Assembly (NCBI GenBank): GCA_015068655.1
Contig: SVKC01000001.1
Span: 1 to 64,000, forward strand
Source of the DNA: Oscillospiraceae bacterium
Lineage (GTDB): Bacteria > Bacillota > Clostridia > Monoglobales > Monoglobaceae
Direction: 5' to 3'
DNA: 64,000 bases
Shown piece after piece: positions 35,508 through 43,072 of this stretch. The first letter of the stretch is position 1. Each line of letters begins with the position of its first letter. The notes below the pieces were generated by a model. The model was not told the DNA's origin. It saw only the letters and a program-made list of their open reading frames with translations, and did no database searches. Made by a program: the position numbers and the translations under genes.

Positions 35508-37055
35508 TTATATTTTTGTAAGAACAGGCTTTCCTTCAAATTTCATATCCCCCAAAAGCCCGTCAACAAGCAGTTTCACAGTTTCAGGTGTTGGCTGACA
35601 GTTCATTTCTATAAACGTTGGGTCTTCTGGGAAGTAATCAACCGCAAAGTATGGCGAGCCGTAATTCACAATTACTTTCTTATCCTTGTCAAACAAATGG
35701 GATGCCCAGATAAGCATATGAGGAACGCTCCACTGTGCAACAAAGAAGGCGTTAACATTAAATATCACAAGGTCATACTCCGCCTGAAGCTTATCTATAT
35801 CCGCCTGCCAACATACTCTTGATGGTACGTCATAAATATCACGTTTGACCTCCGTCTCTATTCCTCTGCTTTCAAGTTCTTTCCGAAGCAGCTCCGAAGA
35901 GAAATTATCCTCGTCTGTCACATCAACAACAAGAACCTTCTTGTACTTTTCTTTGCTTATTGGAATAATGCTCTTTTCGTTTCGCAAAAGACACATTCCG
36001 TTCTTTGCAATATCAAGCAAAGTCTTGTCAACATATTCAGCATCAGGCTTGTCAAATTTCTTTTCTTCAAGCGCCTTATTACGGAAGTTTTCCATTTTTT
36101 CAATTCTTTCAAGGGCATCATCAAGACGGCTCATAGGTATCTCACCACTCAAAAGCTGCTTTTCTATTTCCTCTGCGGCTTCAACAGGCGGCCACAAAAG
36201 CAAATCCGCCCCTGCCTTGAATGACTGAACAGTTTCAGCAACCAAATCACCCGTTGCCATTCCACCCATAATGAGAGCATCTGTAACCACAGCCCCTTCA
36301 AAGCCAAGGTCATTTTTCAACAAATCGGTTGTAAGCTTTTTGGAAAAAGTTGCGATTGGGTAATAGCCATCTGTAAACTCATCATCATAGGATTTCAGGG
36401 ATATATGGGTTGTCATAACCGACATAACGCCTTCCTTGAACATTTCCTTGTATGTATAGCCATAGGTCTCCATCCACTCATCAAAAGGCAGATTATTAGC
36501 ACCCGGAGCCATATGCATATTCACAAAATACGTTCCAAGTCCCGGAAAGTGCTTAACCGTTGAGCATACACCCTGATCCTGAATACCTCTCACCACCTGA
36601 CGGTATATCTCGCCAATAACTTTGGGGTCATCACTGATTGCTGTAAGGTACATAAGGTGGTCAAAGCACATATCAATGCTCGGGCTGAGCACCCAGTCTA
36701 TTCCCTTGTCGTTCATCTGCATACCAATACATTTGCCCCAATTGTATGCATCCTCAAGGCTTTTGGAACCTCCCAAAGAGGATTGTGGATAAATATTCAC
36801 CTTCTGCCCTCTCACAAATGCTCCGTCTGCACACACAAGAAGCTTCTTTTTGGATGCTTTTTTGCATTTGTTCAAGGTTTCAAAATCGAACTGTGTTCCA
36901 ATCTCCAAACCATTTTCGTCCTTAAGAACATTTGCCTCACCATAATATAATCCACCTACGGGATAATTCTCAAAGAACTTTTCAGGACCTCCGTGTGTGT
37001 TTATCTCACGAATTGTCACGATAAAAGTCTTCAAAATTTTTTCTCTTAATGTCAT
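35508..37055 (-). CDS. GH3-family beta-glycosidase with unusual motif
   Basis: A 515-residue intracellular GH3 enzyme. The N-terminal barrel has KHFPGLGTYFVNMHMAPG (168-185) and the nucleophile Asp259 in GAVVTDALIMGG. NagZ-type enzymes carry D-S-H after KHFPG-H-G; here that segment is replaced by VNMHMAP, so a hexosaminidase-specific dyad is not clearly kept. A C-terminal alpha/beta domain follows (VLVVDVTDEDNFSSELLRKE). Family members remove beta-linked GlcNAc, glucose or xylose. It starts a short operon with the GH94 gene and lies after a terminator. Confidence 0.85.
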   Translation of the reverse strand: MTLREKILKTFIVTIREINTHGGPEKFFENYPVGGLYYGEANVLKDENGLEIGTQFDFETLNKCKKASKKKLLVCADGAFVRGQKVNIYPQSSLGGSKSLEDAYNWGKCIGMQMNDKGIDWVLSPSIDMCFDHLMYLTAISDDPKVIGEIYRQVVRGIQDQGVCSTVKHFPGLGTYFVNMHMAPGANNLPFDEWMETYGYTYKEMFKEGVMSVMTTHISLKSYDDEFTDGYYPIATFSKKLTTDLLKNDLGFEGAVVTDALIMGGMATGDLVAETVQSFKAGADLLLWPPVEAAEEIEKQLLSGEIPMSRLDDALERIEKMENFRNKALEEKKFDKPDAEYVDKTLLDIAKNGMCLLRNEKSIIPISKEKYKKVLVVDVTDEDNFSSELLRKELESRGIETEVKRDIYDVPSRVCWQADIDKLQAEYDLVIFNVNAFFVAQWSVPHMLIWASHLFDKDKKVIVNYGSPYFAVDYFPEDPTFIEMNCQPTPETVKLLVDGLLGDMKFEGKPVLTKI

Positions 37056-37095
37056 AATAACCCGCCTTATTATTTAAATTATGTATTATTATACC

Positions 37096-37132
37096 AAAAA
37101 ACGGACAACTCAACAATGTGTTGAGTTGTCCG
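37096..37132 (-). terminator. Terminator of the phosphate cotransporter gene
   Basis: CGGACAACTCAACA (37102-37115) pairs perfectly with TGTTGAGTTGTCCG (37119-37132) around ATG, a 14-bp stem. On the minus strand it is followed by TTTTTT. It ends the transcript of the cotransporter gene that stops at 37263. Confidence 0.85.
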
Positions 37133-37262
37133 CAAATTATAATTTGTTGTCTTTTCACCATTTAAATCCCGACTTCAACGGTTGCATAACCATTGTAATT
37201 GTCCAATATCCTTACGTTATGCAGCAAATATTGCAACTCATATGCTCCTTCCTCATATTCTG

Positions 37263-39029
37263 CTATATAGCATATTTTTCTTTGTATGTCTGATACATTT
37301 CCTCAAATGAATGGTCGTGACTTTCTTTGACATTTTTGAGGTATTCATGAGTTTCAAATGAATCAAGTGAAATCTCAATAATACACACAGCAATATTTGA
37401 ACAATGGTCTGAAACTCTCTCGTAATTGGTAAGAAGGTCTGAAAGAATGAACCCCAGCTCCATTGTGCAGTCACCCTGTTTGAGCCGTGAGATGTGGTTT
37501 GCTTTGATTTTGCGCTTCAAACGGTCAATAACCTGTTCAAGCGGTTCAACCTTTGCGGCAATAGAAATATCCTCTTCTGTGAGTGCCGATGTAGCAAGCT
37601 CAAGAATTTCAGCTGATGCCTCTGTAATAATTTTTATATCCTTTTGTGCCTGAGTTGAGAAGGATATGCCCTTGTCGTGCATTTCCTGTGCAACCTCTGC
37701 AATATTCACAGCATGGTCTGAAATTCTTTCAATATCTCCAATACAATGAAGAAGCTCAGTTACTATTTTACTGTCCTTTGCAGACATATTGTTTGCCGCA
37801 ATTTTGACAAGATAAGAGCTTGTTTTGTCCTCGTATTTGTCAACCAGCTTTTCGTGCTCCATAATTTCTTTAAATTTTGCATCGCTGTAATCGGACATCA
37901 ACTCTGTTGCCGCATTAAATGAATAAGCGGAGAGCTTCGCCATATCACAAACAAGCTCACGACACTTTTCAACAGCAAACGACGGAATATTAAGAAATCT
38001 TTCATCCAATGTGTCAAAGGTATTGTTTTTCTTTTCGTCCTTCTTTGCGCCTCTTATGGTGCTGATTGCGAGCTTTTCAATAAGAGCACAGAAGGGCATA
38101 AGAATTATTGTAGAAATTATATTAAAAACTGTATGAGTTATTGCAATCGAGAAGAAAGACGCATCGGATAACATAAAGTTCACAATTGGCTTTATTCCGA
38201 AATAATACAGCAGATAATATATAGCAGTAACCACTATTACACCTATCATTTTTATATAGAGACAGGATGCAGCAACACGCTTGGCTTCAGTATTTCCGCT
38301 TATAGCCGAAATTATCGGAGTAATCGTGGTACCGATGTTCATTCCCAAAAGAACAGGCAACGCAACTGCGTGCTGGATAGAGATTGAGCCTACAAGCACC
38401 TGCAAAATACCAACAGACGCAGATGAGCTCTGAATTATTGCCGTAAAGATTGTACCAACAATGATTCCCATAAGAGGATTTGAGAACATAACAAGCAAGT
38501 TTTTGAAGCGTTCGTTGTCCTTGAAGGTTTCCGCAGCATCACTCATAGCCTCCATACCGAAAATCAGTACCGAAAACCCAAGAAGAATTGTCGCAATGTT
38601 TCGCTTTGAATCGCTTTTGGTGGTCATAGTAATAATCACACCAATGGCAGCAAGAACAGGTGTAAAATTCTCCGGTTTCAGAAGATTGATGAACGCAGCC
38701 CCCTCAATATCCTTGAGTGCGAGAAGCCACGCCGTAACTGTTGTGCCTATGTTGGCACCCATAATAATACTGATTGTCTGACCCAGATTCATTATACCCG
38801 AGTTTACAAAGCCTACAAGCATAACCGTCGTCGCAGATGAGCTTTGAATAACAGCCGTAACAACAAATCCCAGAAGCAGCCCTGTCCATCTGTTTGACGT
38901 AAGCCGTGCCAAAATAGATTCAAGCTTGCCGCCCGCCAGCTTTTTCAGACCGTCACCCATAAGATCCATACCAAACAGAAACAGCGCCAATCCGCCTATC
39001 AGCCCCAAAATTACAAAAACCATATCCAT
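37263..39029 (-). CDS. Na+/phosphate cotransporter with PhoU-like tail
   Basis: A 588-residue membrane protein from ATG 39029, preceded by AAGGAG; an in-frame extension to 39110 is less likely. It has two inverted NptA-type units, each with the family signature QSSSATT or QSSSASV (VVTAVIQSSSATTVMLVGF and FTAIIQSSSASVGILQVLV), and GANIGTT and GMNIGTT motifs. The last 210 residues are helical and PhoU-like (LLHCIGDIERISDHAVNIAE, NYERVSDHCSNIAVCIIEI). It imports phosphate with sodium and its tail may regulate transport. It is divergent from the M42 operon and stands alone. Confidence 0.93.
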   Translation of the reverse strand: MDMVFVILGLIGGLALFLFGMDLMGDGLKKLAGGKLESILARLTSNRWTGLLLGFVVTAVIQSSSATTVMLVGFVNSGIMNLGQTISIIMGANIGTTVTAWLLALKDIEGAAFINLLKPENFTPVLAAIGVIITMTTKSDSKRNIATILLGFSVLIFGMEAMSDAAETFKDNERFKNLLVMFSNPLMGIIVGTIFTAIIQSSSASVGILQVLVGSISIQHAVALPVLLGMNIGTTITPIISAISGNTEAKRVAASCLYIKMIGVIVVTAIYYLLYYFGIKPIVNFMLSDASFFSIAITHTVFNIISTIILMPFCALIEKLAISTIRGAKKDEKKNNTFDTLDERFLNIPSFAVEKCRELVCDMAKLSAYSFNAATELMSDYSDAKFKEIMEHEKLVDKYEDKTSSYLVKIAANNMSAKDSKIVTELLHCIGDIERISDHAVNIAEVAQEMHDKGISFSTQAQKDIKIITEASAEILELATSALTEEDISIAAKVEPLEQVIDRLKRKIKANHISRLKQGDCTMELGFILSDLLTNYERVSDHCSNIAVCIIEISLDSFETHEYLKNVKESHDHSFEEMYQTYKEKYAI

Positions 39030-39205
39030 AATTACCGCTCTCCTTATCTCCGTGATAATAATCTTTGGATAAAATATTGTTTTGGACATTGTGAAAATGC
39101 AACTTTTCACAAATATATGTTATCACAAAGTTTTGAAAAAATAAAGACTTTTTGTTGAATTTTTGTTTTTTTGTTAAAACTGACCATTCAGATTGTTGTT
39201 TTTCC

Positions 39206-39234
39206 TTGACTGAAATGAGCCGTTGGGGTATAAT
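39206..39234 (+). promoter_or_regulatory. SigA-type promoter of the M42 operon
   Basis: TTGACT (39206-39211) and TATAAT (39229-39234) are separated by exactly 17 bases. A transcript from about 39241 would begin 27 bases before the first M42 start codon. The rest of the 39030-39267 gap is AT-rich and presumably also holds the cotransporter promoter on the other strand. Confidence 0.8.
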
Positions 39235-39267
39235 ATACAATATATTACGCTAAAAGGAATTTGATTT

Positions 39268-40296
39268 ATGAGTATTCTGGAAACAACAAAGGAACTGCTG
39301 AAATACCCCGGTATTTCAGGTTTTGAAAAAGATTTTTCTCTCACACTTTGTGAAAAGCTGAAAAAATACTGTCCCGATGCATCGGTTTCAAAAACGAACT
39401 GCGTTCTGGGAAATATTTATTCAGAAAATTCGGATGCACCCACAGTTATGCTTGAGGCACATCTTGACCGTATCGGTCTTATTGTTTCATCCGTTGACGA
39501 AAACGGATTTGTAGGCTTTGATACAGTGGGCGGTGTTGACGAACGTATTCTTCCCGGTGCAGAGGTATGGATTCTCGGACAGGAAAAGGTTCTCGGCATT
39601 ATTGGCGCAAAACCACCCCATATTACCGACAAGGACGAAGCAAAGAAAGGTATCAGCGCATCTAATATGCTTATTGATACAGGTCTAGGAGAAAAGGCAA
39701 CAGAGATTATTAGAGTAGGCGACCCCATTTTGCTTGACTCAAAGCTATGTGAGCTAATCGGAGGAAAAATTTCTTCAGCGGCTCTGGATAATCGTGTGTC
39801 CATTGCCGCAATTTTTGAAGTATTGGAAGAACTGAACGAAAAAATACTTCCGGTGAACCTATCCGTTGCCTTCACAAGCGGTGAGGAATCAGGGCTTCTC
39901 GGTGCATATACGGTTGCAGGCGAAAATGCACCCGACCTTGCGGTGGTGCTGGACGTAACTTATGGAAGAACACCCGATGCTGACGGATGCGAAACCTTTC
40001 CTCTCGGCAGCGGTGCAGCAATCCTCCGAGGACCCAATGTCCATTATGATTATACAAAAAAACTTATGTCTGTCGCAAAGAAAAATAGTATTCCCTTTGA
40101 AATTGAGGTAGCTCCTCGAAGCTCAGGCACAACCGCCTGGGCAATACAGACTTCAGGAAACGGTGTTCCTTGCGTTATCATTTCAATTCCCCTCAGGTAT
40201 ATGCATACAACAGTTGAAACGGTGGATTTGCTTGATGTTCAGTGTGTTTGCAGACTTTTGAAGGAAATTATCTGCGGAGGTGAGGTCATTGCTTAA
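39268..40296 (+). CDS. M42 family metallo-aminopeptidase (glutamyl aminopeptidase type), copy 1
   Basis: A 342-residue cytosolic peptidase with the M42 metal set: His65 and Asp67 in LEAHLDRIGLIV, the bridging Asp174 in AALDNRVS, the catalytic/metal Glu pair 206-207 in FTSGEESGLLGA, Asp229 in VVLDVTYG, and a C-terminal RYMHTTVE His. M42 enzymes release N-terminal residues from peptides and assemble as dodecamers. It overlaps copy 2 by eight bases if the TTG start is used, and heads a five-gene operon. A GGAATTTG site precedes the ATG. Residue specificity is unknown. Confidence 0.9.
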   Translation: MSILETTKELLKYPGISGFEKDFSLTLCEKLKKYCPDASVSKTNCVLGNIYSENSDAPTVMLEAHLDRIGLIVSSVDENGFVGFDTVGGVDERILPGAEVWILGQEKVLGIIGAKPPHITDKDEAKKGISASNMLIDTGLGEKATEIIRVGDPILLDSKLCELIGGKISSAALDNRVSIAAIFEVLEELNEKILPVNLSVAFTSGEESGLLGAYTVAGENAPDLAVVLDVTYGRTPDADGCETFPLGSGAAILRGPNVHYDYTKKLMSVAKKNSIPFEIEVAPRSSGTTAWAIQTSGNGVPCVIISIPLRYMHTTVETVDLLDVQCVCRLLKEIICGGEVIA

Positions 40297-41302
40297 AAAG
40301 CTTACGAATGCTTTCGGGGTTTCGGGAAACGAAAGAGAAGTACGTGAAATTATTATTGAAGAGCTCAAGGATTGTGATGTCGACCTTTCCGTTGACAGTA
40401 TGGGAAATCTGGTAGTTTTCAAGCTTGCCGAAGACAAGTCCGATGCAAAGACAATTCTTTTTGCAGCACATATGGATGAGGTCGGTTTTATTGTAACCGA
40501 CATTACAGAAGATGGCTATATAAAGTTTGAAGCAATCGGAGGTATTGACCCAAAGGTTTTGATTTCAAAAAGAGTGATTATAAATGGTTGCCCCGGTGTT
40601 ATCGGCTTGAAGCCCATACATCTGACAACAAAGGAAGAACGACAGACCACCCCCTCTATCGACGAGTTATTTGCGGACATTGGTGCAAACAGCCGTGAAG
40701 AAGCGAAAAAGCTGGTAGAAAAAGGCGATTATTTCGGTTTTGACAGCGAATACCGAGAATTTGGCAATCAGATAAAGGCAAAAGCTATTGACGACCGTCT
40801 CGGCTGTGCAGTTATGATTGAATTACTCAGAAAAAAATGGAATGTAAATCTGGTATGTGCCTTCACAGTTCAGGAAGAGGTCGGACTTCGAGGTGCAAAA
40901 ACTGCTGTCCGCGGAATTAACCCCGACTTTGCGGTTGTGCTTGAAGTAACAACCTGCAACGATATGACCGGAGTTCCAAAGCACCTGAGAGTTACGGAAA
41001 TGGGCAAGGGACCTGCAATTACAGTTCTTGATTCTGCTTGCAAAACAAACCGTGAAACAGTGGAGCTTTTGTGCAATGCCGCAAAAAAAAGAGGAATTCC
41101 ATATCAACTCAAAGGATCCACGGCCGGCGGAAATGATTCAGGGATAATACATCTTCTCGACGGCGGCATAAAAACAGCTTCGATTTCTGTGCCATGCAGA
41201 TACTTTCATTCTGCTTCCTGTGTAGTAAGCAAGAATGACATTGAAAACTGCCGGAAGCTTGCAGAGGGATTTCTTGAAGACTTGGGAAGGAGTGAGAATT
41301 AA
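40289..41302 (+). CDS. M42 family metallo-aminopeptidase, copy 2, probable TTG start
   Basis: A 337-residue M42 peptidase. The likely start is TTG 40289, behind GGAGGTGAGGTCA; a GTG at 40280 would lie inside that ribosome binding site. Metal and catalytic residues are intact: His61 and Asp63 in FAAHMDEVGFIV, Asp168 in KAIDDRLG, Glu196-Glu197 in FTVQEEVGLRGA and a C-terminal RYFHS His. Glu219 (VVLEV) replaces the more usual Asp. It overlaps copy 1 by eight bases and copy 3 by one. Closest of the three to typical M42 sequences. Peptide specificity cannot be read. Confidence 0.9.
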   Translation: MLKKLTNAFGVSGNEREVREIIIEELKDCDVDLSVDSMGNLVVFKLAEDKSDAKTILFAAHMDEVGFIVTDITEDGYIKFEAIGGIDPKVLISKRVIINGCPGVIGLKPIHLTTKEERQTTPSIDELFADIGANSREEAKKLVEKGDYFGFDSEYREFGNQIKAKAIDDRLGCAVMIELLRKKWNVNLVCAFTVQEEVGLRGAKTAVRGINPDFAVVLEVTTCNDMTGVPKHLRVTEMGKGPAITVLDSACKTNRETVELLCNAAKKRGIPYQLKGSTAGGNDSGIIHLLDGGIKTASISVPCRYFHSASCVVSKNDIENCRKLAEGFLEDLGRSEN

Positions 41303-42204
41303 TGCAAAATATCGTTGAGGCTTTTGCTCCTTCGGGATGTGAAGAACCGCTTTGTGAACTTTTGAAAAACAGGATTCAGTCCAAGTTCGAAAAGGTATTT
41401 GTTGATAATCTGGGAAACCTTGCGGCAAGCTCAGGAGACGGAAGACTTTGTATTGAGTGCGGGATGGACAGCACGGGAGTTATGGTAATCACGCCAAATG
41501 ATGAACAGATACGTTTTTCTGCTGTGGGAAATATAAAGCCAAAGGACATAATCGGTCGCAAAGTTGTTTTCGAAAACGCATCTTGCGGCAAGGTATTTTG
41601 TGATAATGAAAAAGATACCGAAGACGCAAAGCTTTCTGATTTATATATTCTGCTTGATGAAGGCTCGGTAAAAAAAGGCGATTTCGGGGCAATTGTCCCT
41701 GATTTCAGTGAAGAAGATGGCGGTTATACAGCTTACGGGCTCAAAAATCGCATTGCGGCAGCGGCTGTCTGCAAGGCACTGGAAAATACCGATTGTGCAG
41801 AAAACGTAACTATCTTGTTTTCCGCTCAAAAAAGACTTGGGGCAAGGGGACTGCGAGCCTTCTTCGGTGTTCATTCCTTTGAACAGATTATTACAGTTGA
41901 CGGATGCACAGATGACGGATGTGTAATTATAGCAAAGGACGAGAAAATTGTTGCAAATCCTGATTTAAGAAAAAAAATTGAAACGTTGGCACAAGAAAAG
42001 AATCTCGATGCAGAAACTGTTGTCAGCGAAAATAACTTTCATTTGGAGCAGATTGCAGTTTCCTGTGGAGCCCCCTGTGCGGCAATAGGCATTTCGGTTC
42101 TTTGTGAGGATGGTGAGCCCGAGAGGGTAAGCAAAGCAGATTTTGACACGTCAGTTTTGCTGATTGAAGAAATATTGAAGGGTTGTGAAAAAAAATGTTT
42201 GTAA
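41302..42204 (+). CDS. Degenerate M42 paralogue, probably catalytically inactive
   Basis: A 300-residue paralogue that follows the other two with a 1-base overlap. It keeps the overall M42 layout but lost essential residues: the metal His becomes Gly (IECGMDSTG, Gly54), the bridging Asp becomes Lys148 (YGLKNRIAA versus A-x-D-N-R or D-D-R), the catalytic Glu pair becomes Lys177-Arg178 (FSAQKRLGARG), and the C-terminal metal-His motif is absent. Asp56 and Asp200 remain. The reading frame is intact and the loss is selective. This suggests a retained non-catalytic subunit, perhaps in a mixed M42 dodecamer, rather than a pseudogene. Confidence 0.85.
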   Translation: MQNIVEAFAPSGCEEPLCELLKNRIQSKFEKVFVDNLGNLAASSGDGRLCIECGMDSTGVMVITPNDEQIRFSAVGNIKPKDIIGRKVVFENASCGKVFCDNEKDTEDAKLSDLYILLDEGSVKKGDFGAIVPDFSEEDGGYTAYGLKNRIAAAAVCKALENTDCAENVTILFSAQKRLGARGLRAFFGVHSFEQIITVDGCTDDGCVIIAKDEKIVANPDLRKKIETLAQEKNLDAETVVSENNFHLEQIAVSCGAPCAAIGISVLCEDGEPERVSKADFDTSVLLIEEILKGCEKKCL

Positions 42205-42617
42205 AACAAATTTCGGTTTTTGTGGAGAACAAGCCCGGACAGCTTGGGAAAATAACAAAAATTCTTGCTGAAGAGAAAATCGATATACGTGCTTTCAGCG
42301 TTGCGGACACGGTGGAGTTCGGTATACTCAGGCTTATAGTGAAGGAGCCTGACCGCGCGGCAGAGCTGTTGCGAAATGCCGGCTTTACGGCACAAATGAA
42401 CGAAGTCATTGTTGCTGTTATGAAAGACAAACTGGGTGCATTTGATGAAATTGTTATGCAGCTGGCATCAAAAAACATTGATGTGCAATATGTCTATTCC
42501 TTCATTGGCGAAGTTGCCGCAACAGGCAGAGTGGCAATAAGAACAGACAATATGAACGAAGCTTTTGAAACCTTGGAAAAAAGCGGAATAACACTTTCAA
42601 CACAAGAGGATATTTGA
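42195..42617 (+). CDS. Tandem ACT-domain protein
   Basis: A 140-residue protein made of two ACT-like beta-alpha-beta units: QISVFVENKPGQLGKITKIL at about 5-24 and DIQYVYS-like NIDVQYVYSFIGEV at about 95-108. Stand-alone tandem ACT proteins of this kind are usually encoded near amino-acid metabolism genes such as aryl-CoA ligases and bind amino acids as regulators. Here it overlaps the third M42 gene by ten bases, so it is part of the peptidase operon and might sense an amino acid released by the peptidases. The mechanism is inferred only. Confidence 0.85.
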   Translation: MFVKQISVFVENKPGQLGKITKILAEEKIDIRAFSVADTVEFGILRLIVKEPDRAAELLRNAGFTAQMNEVIVAVMKDKLGAFDEIVMQLASKNIDVQYVYSFIGEVAATGRVAIRTDNMNEAFETLEKSGITLSTQEDI

Positions 42618-42618
42618 C

Positions 42619-43017
42619 ATGGAAAAGAAAATGTGTATTTTGTATGATAACAGAATTTGTGACAATTGCGGTGAATGCAATATGTGTGACCTTGACCCCA
42701 AAAAGGTTTGCGACAGCTGCGGTGCTTGTCTCGAAACGGACGAGGACTACAATACTCTTGATGTGGATTTGGTATACGAAAACGCAGACGACCCTGAAAT
42801 GTTGAGCTTTGAAGAGCTTTTCCCCGATGAGGCATTTGGCGGCGACCGAAATTGGGATGATGAGGAAGACGAGGACGAGAACGTTATCGAAGACTATGAT
42901 GACTATGACGGGGATTTTGACAATAATGACGGATTTTATGACGAGAATGAGTTTTATTCCGAGGACGACGAAGATGACCTGAGACGTGATTTTGGTGATT
43001 TTTTTGGTCGTGGATAA
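42619..43017 (+). CDS. Cys-rich, highly acidic protein of unknown function
   Basis: A 132-residue protein with a striking layout. The first 37 residues hold seven regularly spaced cysteines (Cys14, 17, 20, 23 and Cys31, 34, 37 in CDNCGECNMC and CDSCGAC), a pattern suited to zinc or iron-sulfur binding. From about residue 75 to the end the chain is dominated by Asp and Glu (DDEEDEDENVIEDYDDYDGD). AGAGGA lies eight bases before the ATG. It ends the M42/ACT operon, immediately before a strong bidirectional terminator. I do not recognise its family. Confidence 0.75.
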   Translation: MEKKMCILYDNRICDNCGECNMCDLDPKKVCDSCGACLETDEDYNTLDVDLVYENADDPEMLSFEELFPDEAFGGDRNWDDEEDEDENVIEDYDDYDGDFDNNDGFYDENEFYSEDDEDDLRRDFGDFFGRG

Positions 43018-43024
43018 GGTTGGC

Positions 43025-43071
43025 AAAACAAAATGGCGATTTTCAAAATTAGAAAATCGCCATTTTGTTTT
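43025..43071. terminator. 20-bp bidirectional terminator between convergent operons
   Basis: The left arm (43025-43044, centre ATGGCGATTTTC) and right arm (43052-43071) are perfectly complementary over 20 bases around the loop AAAATTA. A-rich and T-rich ends give a good T-run in both directions. It sits between the stops at 43017 (+) and 43073 (-). Confidence 0.95.
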
Positions 43072-43072
43072 T

